Assembly: GCF_041814905.1 (NCBI RefSeq)
Contig: NZ_JBGXYA010000015.1
Coordinates: 18,411 to 82,410, forward strand
Direction of reading: 5' to 3'
Length of the DNA stretch: 64,000 bases
From: Glaesserella sp041814905
Lineage (GTDB): Bacteria; Pseudomonadota; Gammaproteobacteria; Enterobacterales; Pasteurellaceae
Below, piece by piece: positions 63,467-64,000 of this stretch; position 1 is the first letter of the stretch, and each line of letters begins with the position of its first letter. A program made the translations under genes and the position numbers. The notes under the pieces are model-generated. The model was not told the origin of the DNA and ran no database searches. It worked only from the letters and a program-made list of their open reading frames with translations.

Positions 63467-63912
63467 GCTCCAATCTCTTTTAACTTCCATGTAATCTTCG
63501 GATTTTGACCACTTCCTGCAATAGAATGCTTTTCAATAATCCCCTGACTATGTAATCGTCTTAATGCGTGAGCAAATGCGATAACAATCGAGTGGAAATC
63601 CGATTTATCAGGCGTATAGCCTTCCAATTCAAAAGCCTTAATCATAATCTCATTTGTTGATAACCACTGATTTGGAAAACGCTTAAAAACTTTAGCAATA
63701 AATTCATTAGGACTATAAGTGTAAGATTTAGATTTCTCACCCCGTTGTTTTGTCGCTAATGAAAATGGCTCACTATTTAATGCTATCAAGGCTTGCTGTA
63801 ACGTAGCAATATGCTGTTTAGCTACTTCAATACATTTTTCGAAATAGGTAACGTCTTGTGTTAATTTAGCGATTTTCTGCTGAATAGCACTCATATCACT
63901 TGCTTTTACCAT
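63463..63912 (-). CDS. Coiled-coil plus winged-helix protein 2
   Basis: 149 residues, same layout as protein 1: coiled coil IQQKIAKLTQDVTYFEKCIE then HIATLQQALIALN, followed by a winged-helix-like part (FPNQWLSTNEIMIKAFELEG, HALRRLHSQGIIEKH). Placed at the right end of the element, pointing inward and transcribed in the same direction as transposase 1. Its ribosome site AAGGAT is inside a hairpin. Confidence 0.82.
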   Translation of the reverse strand: MVKASDMSAIQQKIAKLTQDVTYFEKCIEVAKQHIATLQQALIALNSEPFSLATKQRGEKSKSYTYSPNEFIAKVFKRFPNQWLSTNEIMIKAFELEGYTPDKSDFHSIVIAFAHALRRLHSQGIIEKHSIAGSGQNPKITWKLKEIGA

Positions 63913-63921
63913 AAATAAAAA

Positions 63922-63953
63922 TCCTTGTGGTTAGTAAAACTCACAAGGATTGT
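63922..63953 (-). promoter_or_regulatory. Hairpin burying the winged-helix 2 ribosome site
   Basis: AATCCTTGTG (63922-63931) pairs perfectly with CACAAGGATT (63944-63953). On the minus strand its 3' arm carries the AAGGA ribosome site. Starts 23 bases inside the right repeat. Confidence 0.7.
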
Positions 63954-63975
63954 AGTAAAATTTAGTTAAGCGGTC

Positions 63976-64000
63976 TTTGTGCAACTGCTACATAATACCG
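63976..64000 (-). repeat. Right terminal inverted repeat
   Basis: Exact complement of 55739-55763; ends at the last base of the window, so the outer flank is not visible. Confidence 0.95.

Larger units (their letters stand above)
55740..63999. mobile_element. 8.26-kb IS1595-like element with two transposases and cargo
   Basis: Bounded by perfect 25-bp inverted repeats (55739-55763 and 63976-64000). Taking the IS1595-typical GG tip, the element is 55740-63999. Contents in order: transposase 1 (-), exported protein and small membrane protein (-), XRE (+), three unknown genes (+), XRE (-), transposase 2 (+), winged-helix protein 1 (+), winged-helix protein 2 (-). IS1595-family elements are known to carry passenger genes and to make 8-bp target duplications. 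No full 9-base USS was found inside, unlike the flanking 55 kb. Confidence 0.85.

Noticed and set aside
1..64000. tRNA, rRNA or riboswitch genes
   Set aside because: No cloverleaf, rRNA or known riboswitch core was recognised by reading; weak cases could be missed without a covariance search.

Overview
The window is chromosomal DNA of a Pasteurellaceae bacterium, most likely the Actinobacillus pleuropneumoniae / suis / lignieresii group. The 9-mer ACAAGCGGT, the Actinobacillus-type DNA uptake signal sequence (USS), recurs through bases 1-55,700, often as facing pairs that form terminators. The gene content fits: focA-pflB, pgaABCD with a dispersin-like hexosaminidase, comF under a competence (CRP-S) site, and NADP pentose-phosphate genes.

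Layout. 1-750: the end of a hipBA toxin-antitoxin operon with three matching operators. 943-4519: metal/metal-chelate ABC importer plus a coupled methyltransferase. 4661-8827: CRP-controlled CstA carrier, TatD, ComF and a Cof phosphatase. 8926-10389: a solitary Slam outer-membrane protein. 10463-15890: trehalose PTS and hydrolase (CRP and TreR-type sites), then malQ. 16086-28453: pyrG, DUF1269, glpG, aldose dehydrogenase, VIT transporter, betT, DUF2301-ligA, zipA, cysZ. 28512-30032: alkaline phosphatase with a Pho box. 30150-39151: gnd, pgl, zwf, cysQ, nudE and neighbours, with accessory genes (small P-loop protein, DUF1304, broken ORF6N gene, GNAT) between gnd and pgl. 39218-51101: focA-pflB and pflA, separated by the poly-N-acetylglucosamine operon pgaABCD and its dspB-like hydrolase. 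51256-55698: prlC, pheA, rluE.

55,740-63,999 is the most unusual part: an 8.26-kb mobile element inserted just after rluE, bounded by perfect 25-bp inverted repeats (the right one ends at the last base of the window). It encodes two different IS1595/ISXO2-type transposases, two paralogous coiled-coil plus winged-helix proteins (one directly behind a transposase, one at the right end), two XRE regulators, a small membrane protein coupled to an exported protein, and an AT-rich three-gene operon of unknown function. I found no complete USS in it. Two of its genes, one transposase and one winged-helix protein, have hairpins that bury their ribosome binding sites; the other transposase has a strong promoter overlapped by a perfect palindrome next to a divergent XRE gene.

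How the parts work together: mixed-acid fermentation (focA, pflB, pflA), sugar entry (treBC, malQ), and NADPH supply (zwf, pgl, gnd) form the housekeeping core; pgaABCD builds the biofilm polysaccharide and dspB can cut it. The 8.26-kb element looks like a self-regulated transposon carrying cargo; the three-gene cargo is the best candidate for an undescribed, possibly defensive, system, but its function is not shown by the sequence.
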